From the NCBI RefSeq assembly GCF_021155775.2, contig NC_060237.1, positions 2,358,501-2,422,500 of the forward strand: DNA of 64,000 bases, written 5' to 3'. The position numbers and the translations under genes were made by a program. Shown piece after piece: positions 37,405 to 47,791 of this stretch. The stretch is from Neodiprion pinetum (lineage: Eukaryota; Arthropoda; Insecta; Hymenoptera; Diprionidae). Numbering within the stretch: the stretch's first letter is position 1; each line of letters opens with the position of its first letter. The notes beneath the pieces were generated by a model that saw nothing but the letters and a program-made list of their open reading frames with translations, was not told the DNA's origin and searched no databases.

Positions 37405-38270
37405 ACGTATATGGATGGTTTTTAAAATTGAATCTCTAGATCAAAAAAATTCTTTCAAGTCTCCACATAAGGTCTACGTATAGTATGTATATTATCCCTA
37501 TTAGGCTCGTACAACTGTGAATAACCGCGTGGGAATTTATCGGATCGTACGGTTGCATGCAGAGTGTACTGCAAACATAGTGACATTCGTGCAACGAACG
37601 GCTGATCCGTAACGTGACTTGTATGAAGTATGAAAAAATTTCGCATGTTCGACGGATCGTCTCAATTTCTTATCGTTTTCACGAAGTGATGTTTCATCAG
37701 ACATATTTTAACGGGCTTGTTAAAAAATGGGCGAACCGATTACAACTGCGAATAAGAAATCCAATGAATCCCACTGCGAACATACAATTCATAACGATTG
37801 ATCGGTGAAGTGACTAGAAGTGATGTGGTAACGATCCCAAATCGTCCAGTCACCTTGCGAGATATTTTCACCACGCTGATGAATGAACGAACCAGGTCTG
37901 ATTGCATGAATGAGTTTATTTTCGGATCTTGGATCAGTGAGAGCCGACAATTACATCCGTCCCGTCGTTGTACTGCGATTAAGTGCGGGGTGATAGAAGA
38001 CCCGAGTATTAAGGGATACCGACGAAATGTAATTCCGTCCAGAACCTATTCGCTCGCAGGGTGACGATCCTCATCCCCTGGGTCAGCCGGGAGGACACTC
38101 CGCGACGATTTACAGCCTCAATCGAGGCCGCAATTCGAACCGCGGTTTGTTTGCTGTTTGCCTTTCTCCCACGGCTCCGGGATACCGTGCCAATTTGAGT
38201 GGCACCCTCTCCGCAACCCCCGACGCTCATGCAACTTTCCACCCCACTGATCTCGCATCCGGCATCGGGG
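37405..38270. other. Intergenic region between GTPase and relaxin-like genes
   Basis: No gene or repeat is supported. The promoter of the relaxin-like gene lies at the right end. Confidence 0.4.
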
Positions 38271-38278
38271 TATAAGAA
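38271..38278 (+). promoter_or_regulatory. TATA box of the relaxin-like gene
   Basis: The sequence ggggtataagaact places tataagaa 54 bp upstream of the ATG at 38,325. Usual spacing predicts a start of transcription near 38,301 and a leader of about 25 nt. Confidence 0.6.
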
Positions 38279-38324
38279 CTAGAGCAAAGCCCGTCGACAG
38301 ACCCTTCCACGTCGCCCTCGCAAG

Positions 38325-39135
38325 ATGCGAGCATCCGCTCTGGCCATCGGCTGCTTGGCTCTCGAGGCCCTCGGTGCTATCGGGGCGACGGACCACCTCG
38401 TCGACCTGGAACGCGTCTTCAAGGAGAGGTGAGAAATTTCGAAAATCATTTTCTCAGTGCGTGCTAGATTGAATATCTGTACGACGATTTTTGTCGTAAT
38501 ACGAATCAAGTTTCCACAACGTGCGTTTATTCATCGGACCGACCGTAAACAAAGTTCCATAAAATTTCCACTAACTTCTCTTGAAACTGAACTGATCCTT
38601 ACTTCAAAATCTCCCGCGAAGATTCGTTGAGATTATACGTACCGTCAAACTTCGTCAAATTCTAATCACATCAGCGCGGTTACGCCGATAGTTCGCCGCG
38701 TCATAAGCGCCTGTACAGAAAAAGAACGTATTTTTCTTCACCTCTTGATCGCAACATCGTTTTTTAATTAAATCTGACTGCGTCAGGTCGAGGGCTGACT
38801 GGGAGAACGCCTGGCACCGAGAGACGCACGCGAGGTGCCGCGAGACGTTGCTTCGTCACCTCTACTGGGCTTGCGAAAAGGACATTTACGGGGTGAGCCG
38901 TCGTTCTGGTAGTCTTCAGCGACCTCCGCCGCCCCCTTGGGTGTCGGGGTGGCGAGCCAAGGAGATGGTGCGGTACCGGCGGGACCTGAAGAGGCGAAGT
39001 CAGACCGCCGTCGCATCCATAACTCAGGAATGCTGCGCCGGACCAGGATGTACCTGGGAGGAATACGCGGAGTATTGCCCGGCGAACAAACGCGTCGACA
39101 AACGGACTCATCCGCCATCGGGCGAACAGGAATAG
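38325..39135 (+). CDS. Relaxin-like peptide precursor (Ilp7 type)
   Basis: A secreted hormone precursor of 150 residues in two exons, 38,325-38,428 and 38,787-39,135, joined as AG|G across a 358-bp gt-ag intron. An N-terminal hydrophobic signal peptide (about residues 1-21) is followed by a B chain with C52 and C64 (CRETLLRHLYWACEKDIY), RR at 73-74, and a C peptide with a PPPPP run. Basic cleavage sites lie at KRR 103-105. The A chain is ECCAGPGCTWEEYAEYC (C117, C118, C123, C132). The CC-X4-C spacing and the CTWEEYAEYC ending fit, from memory, the arthropod relaxin/Ilp7 group rather than insulins. The B chain also has the Arg-rich helix expected for receptors of the LGR type. KR pairs after the A chain could trim the C-terminus. 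This is the third member of the local hormone cluster. Confidence 0.88.
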
Positions 39136-39207
39136 ATGCAACGGACCCCGGAACCACAATATGTGTATATGTATAATACTTGTTCGTTCATTTAGTTGTA
39201 TATGTAT

Positions 39208-39213
39208 ATTAAA
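39208..39213 (+). terminator. Poly(A) signal ATTAAA of the relaxin-like gene
   Basis: The common variant attaaa lies about 72 bp downstream of the stop codon. Confidence 0.45.
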
Positions 39214-39555
39214 TGAAGTTGCTATTCACATTACACCTATACCGATGTCAAAAAATAATTATAGGAGTATCGTGTACGACGTGTACACGTTGTTATCGAC
39301 GTTATCGTGAATGTATTATTAAAAATTGTCGTGATGCAAGATCGAAAAATTAATTGGGCAACGCTTATCGTTTCACGTGTTTACCACGATAAAAAATTCC
39401 TTGCTTTTCGCTCCCGCATCCCAAGTCGATGCGTTATATTATTTATCCTTGTCGAGCAACTGCTACCAGCGCCCGCGTATCTCCGTCGCGAATCGCAGAT
39501 CTGCACTTTGCGATAGCGTTCGCTGAAGCCTTTCCCACTGAAATTCAAACATTCG

Positions 39556-39565
39556 TTTATTTATT
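39556..39565 (-). terminator. Overlapping poly(A) signals of BBS2
   Basis: On the minus strand two overlapping aataaa hexamers (aataaataaa) occur about 50 bp after the BBS2 stop codon. This supports the annotated end of the gene. Confidence 0.65.
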
Positions 39566-39613
39566 TTAACCGTACTTGGCTAGAGTTAGCTTTTCGGCTT
39601 TTGAATGGTATCG

Positions 39614-42600
39614 TTAATCACGAATCTCCTGCACACCTCGTAGACGCGCGATGCGTTGAACGGCGGCGTTGAGTTCCTTCAGGGTACGAACGAGATCGCG
39701 GTAGCTGTTGGCACCGATTTCGTGGTCCCGGATGAGATCGCCGTTGACGGCCCGAAGCTGGGCAAGTCTGGTTTTGGCGTTCTTCGCGTCACCCAAGATC
39801 CTCGCGTCTTCGGTACGGACCAAAAGGTTCCTGAGCATCGCAGCGCCGCGTGCCTCGCCAGCTCGAAGCCGGATTTCGGTTTCGCGGAGCCCTGGGTACG
39901 AATTTAACCTGTTACAATCGGACCACTTCGTTGCAATTCAAACAAGGGATGGTGAGATTCGTCACCCGTCAGGCGTTCCAAGGCCTCGGTCATCAGTTTC
40001 TCGTCTTCAGGGAAATTCGCCTCCGCACCGAGCTCCCCGAGTCCGAGGTAAGATGCCAACGACTGAACCACTTCCCCTGCGAAGTTCAAGTCCTTCGTTC
40101 GAAGTCTGATCTTTCCACCGCTCGTCGCCTCCAGCCGGTGTAGTTTCCCGTCCCTCAAACCTCGCAGACAGACGTTCAGCGTGCCCGCCGTCGGTCCCAC
40201 CTCCGCGACCTCCACCTCCGTCTCTTCGGGTAGTATGAGATTTTGTCCAAGCCAAATTGCCACTCGTTGGGGTCTCTCCGCCACCTCAACAGGCGTAAAA
40301 AAATTCTCCAGTTAATTGCGGTCTGATTATAGTGTGACTTTTGGAAATTGAATTGCATGGGAGGAACTAACTAGTCGGTCAAGAAAAAAAAAACGGCTCA
40401 CCTCGATCGTGACTCCAGACTCATCAAGAAGAGCGTCTTCAACGTCGATCGGTTTCTCTATCCTTTCGTACATGCAGAACCGCGGTAGCTGCCGCGTCAG
40501 TTCGAAAACCTATTAAATCAATCAAGGAAAGAACCTATCATGTCACTGGCCATAATATTTTACAGATATGAACATATACCCGAGGAGAATACCTGAAGAA
40601 GATCGGCGCCCATCGGCCCGACGCAGACTTTGACGTGGACGTCGACGGGGGTGTCCTTTGGAGGTCGGAGTTCAATCTCGATCTGTCCGCAGGGTCGACT
40701 AGGGCGATCAACCAGAGTCTCACCGTCGAAGACTCCCTCGGCGAAGACGATGGCGCAGTGAACCAGGAGGCCGGGACCAGCTGCCAGTGCCATGCGGACT
40801 GCTCCGTCCCCGCATGAGACCTCCACTGCTAGTCTGGACGCGAAACTTCCGGGATTGGCAGCCCTGTGTCTCATCTCCGCTATCAGCGCCTGTTTCTTGG
40901 CCAGCAACTCCCGCATCTTGTCGCCCGGTTCCGAAGCCTCCGAAGAAGCTGCTCCCGGCCCGAAGCCCCTGACTGTTGTAATCGTTTTGGGAGGTTGAAG
41001 CGGAGATAATCATTACCGTTCTTCCTTGAGAAAATTATTTTCAGACATTGTTACACCACCTTCTCCGGTCGCCGAGACGACGACCAGGTCGGGTCTTCCG
41101 GTGCGGCGATAATCGGCGCGTGCGATTCCGACCACAGCTGCGGACAGCTGAACCCGAAAGACGACCTCCCCTGTCGCCGGCACCCTGGCGTCGACTTTGC
41201 CGCTGCTCCACCCGGTGACGAGTTCCTCTGTGCCGTCTCCGTTCACGTCGTAGCCGCGAATGGCCACCACTCTGTGCTTCGACTGCATGGTGCGCAGGGA
41301 GCAGGGAATTCAGTTATTCGTTACGCAAATTGTCTATTTGTGGATTTTTTTGTCGAGCGTACATGAATTACGTCATCGAATCTCGAGGATTTTTGATCCC
41401 CCCTTCGGTCCTATTTCCTAAAACCGATGACGTAATTTACGGACGCTCCCTTCACGGCTCCGCACCGACCTTCACACGCCAGAGACGCTGCCCCATCTCG
41501 TAGACCCCGACGGTACCGTTTCCCACGGCGTAACCGAACTGGCAACCGGAGAGGGCAACCAAGGCCGTGACTGGCGCCGTTTCCTTAACGTCCCAGGCCA
41601 CTGAGTCCCCCTTCAGAGCCCGAATCTCGAAATCAACGCTTCCGAGGATCAGCTAGGGTCATCGGTCAAATTTTAGCGTGGTTGTTCGAAACATGTGACT
41701 ACATGTATGCCTATAAGTATCTTTGATGTACCGCGCACTGTCACGAAATCGGATTTTATACTCGCTTCGTTCGCGCCGTCGCCGTCGTAGTCGAATATCA
41801 TCAGGGAGACGACGACGTCGCCGGTTACCGTCCAGAAGACCTCCGTACCCGAGGCGTCCAGGACGGTCACTGAGCAATTACCACCTATAACGACGACGCT
41901 TCGGTCCGTCAGCCAGCCCAGCTTGCCGACGGTGACGGTGTACGCCCCGTCAGACATCTGCGGTCGAACAATCCAGCGTGTTATTCCAGAATTTTTTCAA
42001 ATTTTTGCTCTACTCGACTGTGTAATAATTTATTGAAGGCTCACCTCCTTGTAAAACACGTCAGCGTTATCCTCGACGTTGTATACGAGAAGGTGAGTCG
42101 CGGTACCGATCATGAGAACATCTCTCTCATCTTCGCCTAACCGTCCGGCGTACAGGGAGGTCACCTTCAAAAGTGAGGAATTTATTTTTCATCAATTAAT
42201 TGATCCGGAACGCGTTGAAGAGGGCATCAATTTTCACTTAAAAGAATATTCAGCCGAATCAATATTTTTAAATTACTCGACAAGATCGTAGTCTATTGAA
42301 AATGAAACTGACCGATCCGTTATTAATTATTTATAATAAGGGTCCGATATGTCGTTTTATAATTTAATTATGAGAGACACGAACAAAGTATAACCAACGT
42401 TTTCAAATTCATAGTATATTCGCAACCGGGTTTTCACAGTTTTACCATAAACTGCAGCACCCACCTGTTTGCCGATTCGCAATTCGGCAAGTTCGCCGGT
42501 CCAAGCAAGTCTTCCGGTTTTAGGATCATCGTCGGGATTCGGAAGCGGACGACGATGTGGGCTGTGGACGAGGATGTTGCCCCCGGAAGTAGCGACTACG

Positions 42601-42710
42601 ATGCATGCGTGAGAACCGTCGAATTTCCCGCATGCGACAAGGCCCGATTCCACTTTTCGCTCAAGCTGGAGAGAAAACGCTGCCATTTCGAGTCGCGCAG
42701 CGCCGTACAC
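39614..42710 (-). CDS. BBS2: Bardet-Biedl syndrome 2 protein (BBSome subunit)
   Basis: BBS2 is a BBSome subunit needed for membrane-protein traffic at cilia; in insects cilia occur on sensory neurons and sperm. Nine exons fit in phase: 42,710-42,465, 42,164-42,045, 41,957-41,766, 41,652-41,470, 41,282-41,060, 40,972-40,593, 40,509-40,402, 40,284-39,966 and 39,891-39,614, about 682 residues. The N-terminal beta-propeller shows VVVIGGNCSV, FWTVTGD, FDYDGDGANE, GNGTVGVYE, YDVNGDGTEELVTGWSSGKV. A coiled coil (MRELLAKKQALIAEMRH) follows, then VFELTRQLPRFCMY and ERPQRVAIWLGQN, and a helical end with NLLVRTEDARILGDAKNAKT. M9 at 42,686 is an equally likely start. The intron after exon 3 appears to use a GC donor. 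The C-terminus stops after RIARLRGVQEIRD, about 30 residues shorter than vertebrate BBS2. Confidence 0.97.
41354..41448. mobile_element. Short palindromic MITE-like relic in a BBS2 intron
   Basis: The left arm gagcgtacatgaattacgtcatcg (given here as gagcgt plus gaattacgtcatcg) is matched by the reverse complement of the right arm (gagcgt plus aaattacgtcatcg) across about 45 bp. It lies wholly within the intron between exons 4 and 5 of BBS2. It is probably a remnant of a non-autonomous DNA transposon. Confidence 0.5.
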
Positions 42711-43165
42711 AAACGCAATGTTCGCCCCGAGGAAGCCTACTAATGGCTCACCTGCGAGGCACTTGGGCTGTTATTGATTATCTGAATTATGCAAACACGC
42801 ATCGGGAGCCTGACGTTGAGCTGGCGACGTTATTTCATGTCGATGAAAGTCACGCGACGGCAAGAATTTTGTAAATTCGATTAACAGTCAACCAGGCCCA
42901 GAGTTACTTGACTGTGTAAGCTTATTTGTTTAAGCGCCGAAATAGGCAGGGTTTACTTGCTATAAAATATAAAAAATTTTCATATTCCACATCGAATCGA
43001 GGGAAAGGCAGGGTGACGGTGTTTTTCGTATTTATTATTTCACGTACAGTTTGAGGCCCGTTACAGAAAAATTAGGAGTATCGAGTAGGAGCGACAGAGA
43101 TAGGGAATAAATAACTATGTGCATGAAATTATACGTCGAACGTTGGTGGTTCAAGCCTCGCCACG

Positions 43166-45022
43166 TTATCTCTGAGCCCCACCTCCTCCGCCGCCGGCGC
43201 CGCCAGCTTCAGGGTTTGTCGCCGACGAGAGTAGAACGAATATGACGGCAGGTACTATGTACATCCACTGAAATTCATATAAAAAGAAAAACCATATAGA
43301 CAGAGGACACTTGCTGTGCGACAGTTATATGTTGTGTTAAATTACGCTCGAGACAAATAAACTGCATCAAATATTCATGTCAGGGCTAACTGGCCGTTAC
43401 TTATGCGGCTCGTCGATTCTCGTAAACACTTCCAAGGCTGGCCGATATCATACGCGGCTTGTTGTTTGTCGCGTGAGCAGTTTCAAACAGTTTTTCCTCG
43501 CAATGCTAGACTTCCGAATTCGGAAGGAAAAGCAAATATCCATTGCGTCAGCGATCGAGCGCGCTTACGTATTTCGCCAGGAAAGATCTGTTGTCCTTGG
43601 TCTCTCCCCTTTCCCTGGCCTCCCTCTCTCGTTCCAACTTCTGTATGTACGTCGCCGTGTCCGGAACTGGGCCTGCCTCTGGGTACCTGACCTGGACCTC
43701 TGTTGTCCACATCTGGGTCGACGGAACTTCCCGGGAACACGGACCGTATGAAGATAGGCTCACCGCAACCGGCTCCGCTGCTCCGTCCAGCCACACAGTC
43801 AAGAAATCTTCAAGTTCGGAGCCGAGTACGAGGCACTAAAAATAGTGAATTCTGATTGAATAGCAAAATAATCAGCGGTCCCAGTGCTATTAATTTTGCT
43901 TATCAAAGAAAAATTCTTATCAAACTATCCAACACCGAATAAAAAATATTGTGTACGAAATTAATGCGTCGCATCGGAATACTGATAATCTTTGCCAAAA
44001 CGTTGTAAACATGTTCCAAAAAAGAATGGCTTATATTTCAGTATCACGAACCGAACTTACTATCTGGTCAAAATTTTTCCATAATGAATTTGTATTTATT
44101 AACAGAAATATCTTACGGCACCAGATTTGGAAAGAAATATAATTTTGTTTAAGAGTTTGTTGAAAAGTTGTCAGACCGATTTAATCTGACTGATAATACA
44201 ATTAAAGTGAAATCTATTAAAGAACGTAAAGCCCACGTTTGCTTGACGATAAGGAATTAACAAGGCTGTTGAGCAACGAAAATTCAGAGCAAGAAAGATG
44301 TTGATACTTCAGAAAGTCAGACAGAACCGATGGAAAGGGATTGCTCAGTAAGAAGTTCCCGTAAGAAATCTTTTCAAACATTCAGTAACATTTGTAACGG
44401 AAAATCTACAAGATAAATTATTAACAGGCCAATTAATTATCTTCAATACTTAAAAATCGTATTAATTGCAAAGGAAATCTTATAGTAATGTATTACCGCC
44501 GGGACAGAAGTAAAGAAGGTTGTTTCCATGCCAGAGGAACCTCGTACAGATGCCTTCAGTCGATACTCTCTGTCGTCTTCAGCCAATTTCCGCAACTCGT
44601 CAAGTTCACTGGATTTGAGACCGGCTTGCGCTACCGTTGAAGCTCCGCTGCGAACGCTGGTGACAGTTATGTTGCCACGTTCAATAAAATTCGGCATTGG
44701 TCCCTTATTCAAAGCATGCCATACCCTTAAACGGAGCCAACCGTCGTAATCTAGTTCGCTCTGAAAGAATTAAATAACAGGTGTCTATATTTTGCGATTA
44801 TAAGTTACAGATAAGGGCTAAAAATTGGTGCCGAAGATTGAAATCACCGGTAAGCAATAAAGAAAAAGAAAAAAGAAAAGAAACGAAGAGTTAGGTTAGG
44901 GCGTCGGTAATGGGGAGCTGAAAGTTGAACGAATTGTTTAAAATCGAGCAGTGAGTACTAACCCCAACAGCGGAGAGAATAACTGCGAGTAATACGGGTA
45001 TCCAGGTGTAGGGTGAATTCAT
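43166..45022 (-). CDS. EMC10: ER membrane protein complex subunit 10
   Basis: EMC10 is a subunit of the EMC insertase that places transmembrane segments into the ER membrane. The four exons are 45,022-44,963, 44,760-44,497, 43,835-43,569 and 43,267-43,166, all phase 0, giving 230 residues. Exon 1 encodes a signal peptide (PVLLAVILSAVG). The lumenal domain contains ELDYDGWLRLRVWHAL, ELDELRKLAEDDREYRLKAS and the partner half CLVLGSELEDFLTVWL. A charged coiled segment YIQKLEREREARERGE precedes SFLAKYWMYIVPAVIF, the conserved single membrane anchor. The protein ends in a Gly-rich tail (GGAGGGGGGAQR), as in animal EMC10. The 5' end faces TFIIIA across about 410 bp. Confidence 0.95.
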
Positions 45023-45432
45023 TTTATGATTAATCTATACAAGGATAATTAATTGCGGGGATCGACTAGTATTTGACAGGTTACTACCGCTGCACCATAA
45101 TCTGTGTACAACGTGAATCTGTCGGCTTTTGAACCAGCTTTGTTCAATAAAATGGGTCAATTTCTGGTTCGAATTTTTTTTAAATCATTCCTGATTAATT
45201 AAAATGAAATAGGTAGTCCCGCTTGCGAAGCAATAGACACGATTATTAGGCAGAAATTAATTAAATGGCGCAAATCGAACTGACGTAACGGGATTACAAT
45301 GATAGTATTGGCTCTTTAATCCGAGCCGACTACGACTATGTAAGATAATTATGCGGAGCACTTTAGTCATTCGGAGTAGTTTCAGTCGGTAAGAAAGAAA
45401 GCGTCCATTCAAGCATCGTCTGTGCCAGCAGC
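45023..45432. promoter_or_regulatory. Divergent promoter region between EMC10 and TFIIIA
   Basis: The two start codons point away from each other and are 410 bp apart, so both promoters and leaders must fit here unless hidden noncoding exons exist. No TATA box is evident, as expected for housekeeping genes. Confidence 0.5.
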
Positions 45433-47214
45433 ATGCTTCAATGGAGGAGGATCGGTGAATTGGAAGACGTTCTGATCATTGAAAATTGAAAGAATATTCT
45501 GAATCAGAAATTCGATTTTTGGATGATTTCAATGGGGTAAAGTCAAATGATTCTACCATATATATTTATTTGTTCTATTACTCTTATGAAACGAAGTTTC
45601 TCTCACTTTTCAGCTTTTCAGATGTCGGAATGAACAATGTCTGCGCAACTATGCCTTTAGAAAATACACCCAATTTGGAACATAGTGTCATGCCTCTGAA
45701 TGGGGATGAAAAAAGTAATTCCTTAGAACCTGAGAAATGCCACAAATGCAACCATCCTGGTTGTGGCGCTACTTTTTTACGCCCTTCACGACTAGCCAGA
45801 CATCTTAGGCAGCACACTGGCGAAGTATGTTGTTTCGTAGCTGCTTAAGTCCTCTATACTTACAATATTTTGCACATATCATGATTGAAAATACATTCCA
45901 ACAGTGCATACTTAATTGTTTCAGAGGCCTTTCAATTGCGATTATGATGGCTGTGACAAGGCATACACGAACAAATCACACCTCGTACGACACAGCCAAA
46001 CTCACAGCTTGGTTAAGCAATCATTTCAGTAAGTCTTCTTGCTACGGAGCCAAAGCTCTTATGCCAGAATACGTGCAGATTGATTTCATATCAGAGTTTG
46101 ACAAAAATCTTCCTTTTTTCAGATGCTCTAAGTGTTCTTTGATCCTCAGTAATCGACAGAATTTAAAACGGCACTATGATCGTGTTCATACAGAGAATAA
46201 CAGATTTTTCTGTAAAGAATGTGGGTTAAACTTTCTCAAGGAACAAAAGTACAAAGAGCATGAGGCTTCGCACAGCGGTGTTGCATTGTACAATTGCAAA
46301 GTATGCTTTAAGGAATATGTAGCATTGAAAACCTTGAAAAAGCATGAAATGACGCATGAGAGTAAGAAGCAGTATTCATGTCCGGCTTCAGGCTGCTCGG
46401 AAGTATTCGAAAAATGGTCTTTACTTTGTACACATAAAAAAAACTTGCACACAAGTGGTAAGAATTGAATTTTCATGTATACTTGTAAACTAGGCTTTGA
46501 TTTCACGTTTTAGAGAAGTATGCTTACAAAATTCTTGATTGTTTCTTCACAGAATACAAGTGCAATGATTGTAAAAAAGTATTTTTGAACAAGACACAAT
46601 TAAAATCGCACTCGGTCCTCCACATTGATGATCGGATGGTTGTACCGTGTCCGTATGATAAGTGTCCTCGGTTTTATTTCTTCCAACGCAATCTGAACCA
46701 TCACATTCGCACTAATCATCTTGGCAAAAAGTATCACTGCGATATTTGTGACACAAGGTTTTCAAGCAAGCAGAAGATTACGGAACACATGACTAAAATT
46801 CATCTATCAAAAAAGAAGAAAAGAAAGAAGGCAACCGGTAAATCAGAGAGGAAAAAACGGAAGGATGCTGGGGTGGCTAAAAAAAGTATGCTGGCCAAAT
46901 TAACCGGATTAGATTTACCTCACGGTATCGAGAAAGAGCTGTTAAACAGAAAGACTAGGATTCAAGTAACAGAGGAGGATTCTGTCCGGCATCAAGAGAA
47001 ACAAATTGAAACTGTTAGGGTGATAGGAGAAACGGTTCAAATGTCAACTAACGAATGTAAAATGGTAACAATTAATGGTATACCTCAAAATGCAAGCATA
47101 GAGACAGAAGGTAAAAATGAAACAAGAAGAGAACGTCCTGATACCGTTCATAAAGACCAACTTGAAAGCTCCAAATGTACTAGTAAACAAGTTGATTGCG
47201 ATTCAGGAACCTGA
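45433..47214 (+). CDS. TFIIIA: Transcription factor IIIA, nine C2H2 zinc fingers
   Basis: TFIIIA binds the internal control region of 5S rRNA genes and 5S RNA itself. Exons are 45,433-45,454 (possible first coding exon), 45,622-45,824, 45,925-46,028, 46,123-46,457 and 46,553-47,214. Phases are continuous, giving 441 residues, or 431 if the start is the ATG at 45,630. Nine C2H2 fingers run in order: CNHPGC, CDYDGC, CSKC, CKEC, CKVC, CPASGC, CNDC, CPYDKC and CDIC, each followed by paired His. The variable C-X2/4/5-C spacings, the finger count and the basic tail (KKKKRKKATGKSERKKRKD) fit TFIIIA. The long C-terminal tail is poorly conserved. The first exon depends on a gtgaat donor at 45,455 and is less certain. 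Confidence 0.9.
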
Positions 47215-47230
47215 TGTAAAAATCGTAAAA

Positions 47231-47236
47231 AATAAA
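47231..47236 (+). terminator. Poly(A) signal of TFIIIA
   Basis: The string aataaaataaaa starts 17 bp after the TFIIIA stop codon. Confidence 0.55.
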
Positions 47237-47791
47237 ATAAAAATTAATTGATGCACAATTTTTGTAATTTATTACCATTTTAAAAGCTTCTCGCTCTAAG
47301 GAAGAGTTTGATTCTCGCGCGCCGGCGCCTGTGCAGCTGACGCCTTAACCTTGATTCATGATTGGTTTCCTAAAATATTTCCCAGCTGATCAGAGAGATC
47401 CTCGCAAACGTGAATCGCGTACGTGTATACATCGTGGTACAAATCTACCATTTGAATCAGCGGGGAACGACGAACATCTCGATTCTTCAGAGAAACACGT
47501 AAAGAAAATAAATAATAGTCCAAGTGTTAATTAAATCAACTCCGTAACATTTGACAGGAAAGGTGAGGCGATCAAAATAGCGGCAACAAGATTGTGTCAC
47601 TGTGCAAAAAACGCGGGTTTCATCAGTCATAATGATATGTTCAAGTTCCAACGCACATTAAATGAATGAAATTGCATAATTTGCGGCTAATAAAATTCAT
47701 CATCCGCTTTCAAATTCTCGTCGATCAAACACGTTCCAACCACTTAAATTAAATTTATTCTCTACACACCGAATCGCTTTCATACGTCATC
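47237..47791. other. Intergenic region before the phosphatase cluster
   Basis: About 550 bp with no supported gene. It should contain the promoter of phosphatase copy 1. Confidence 0.4.
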
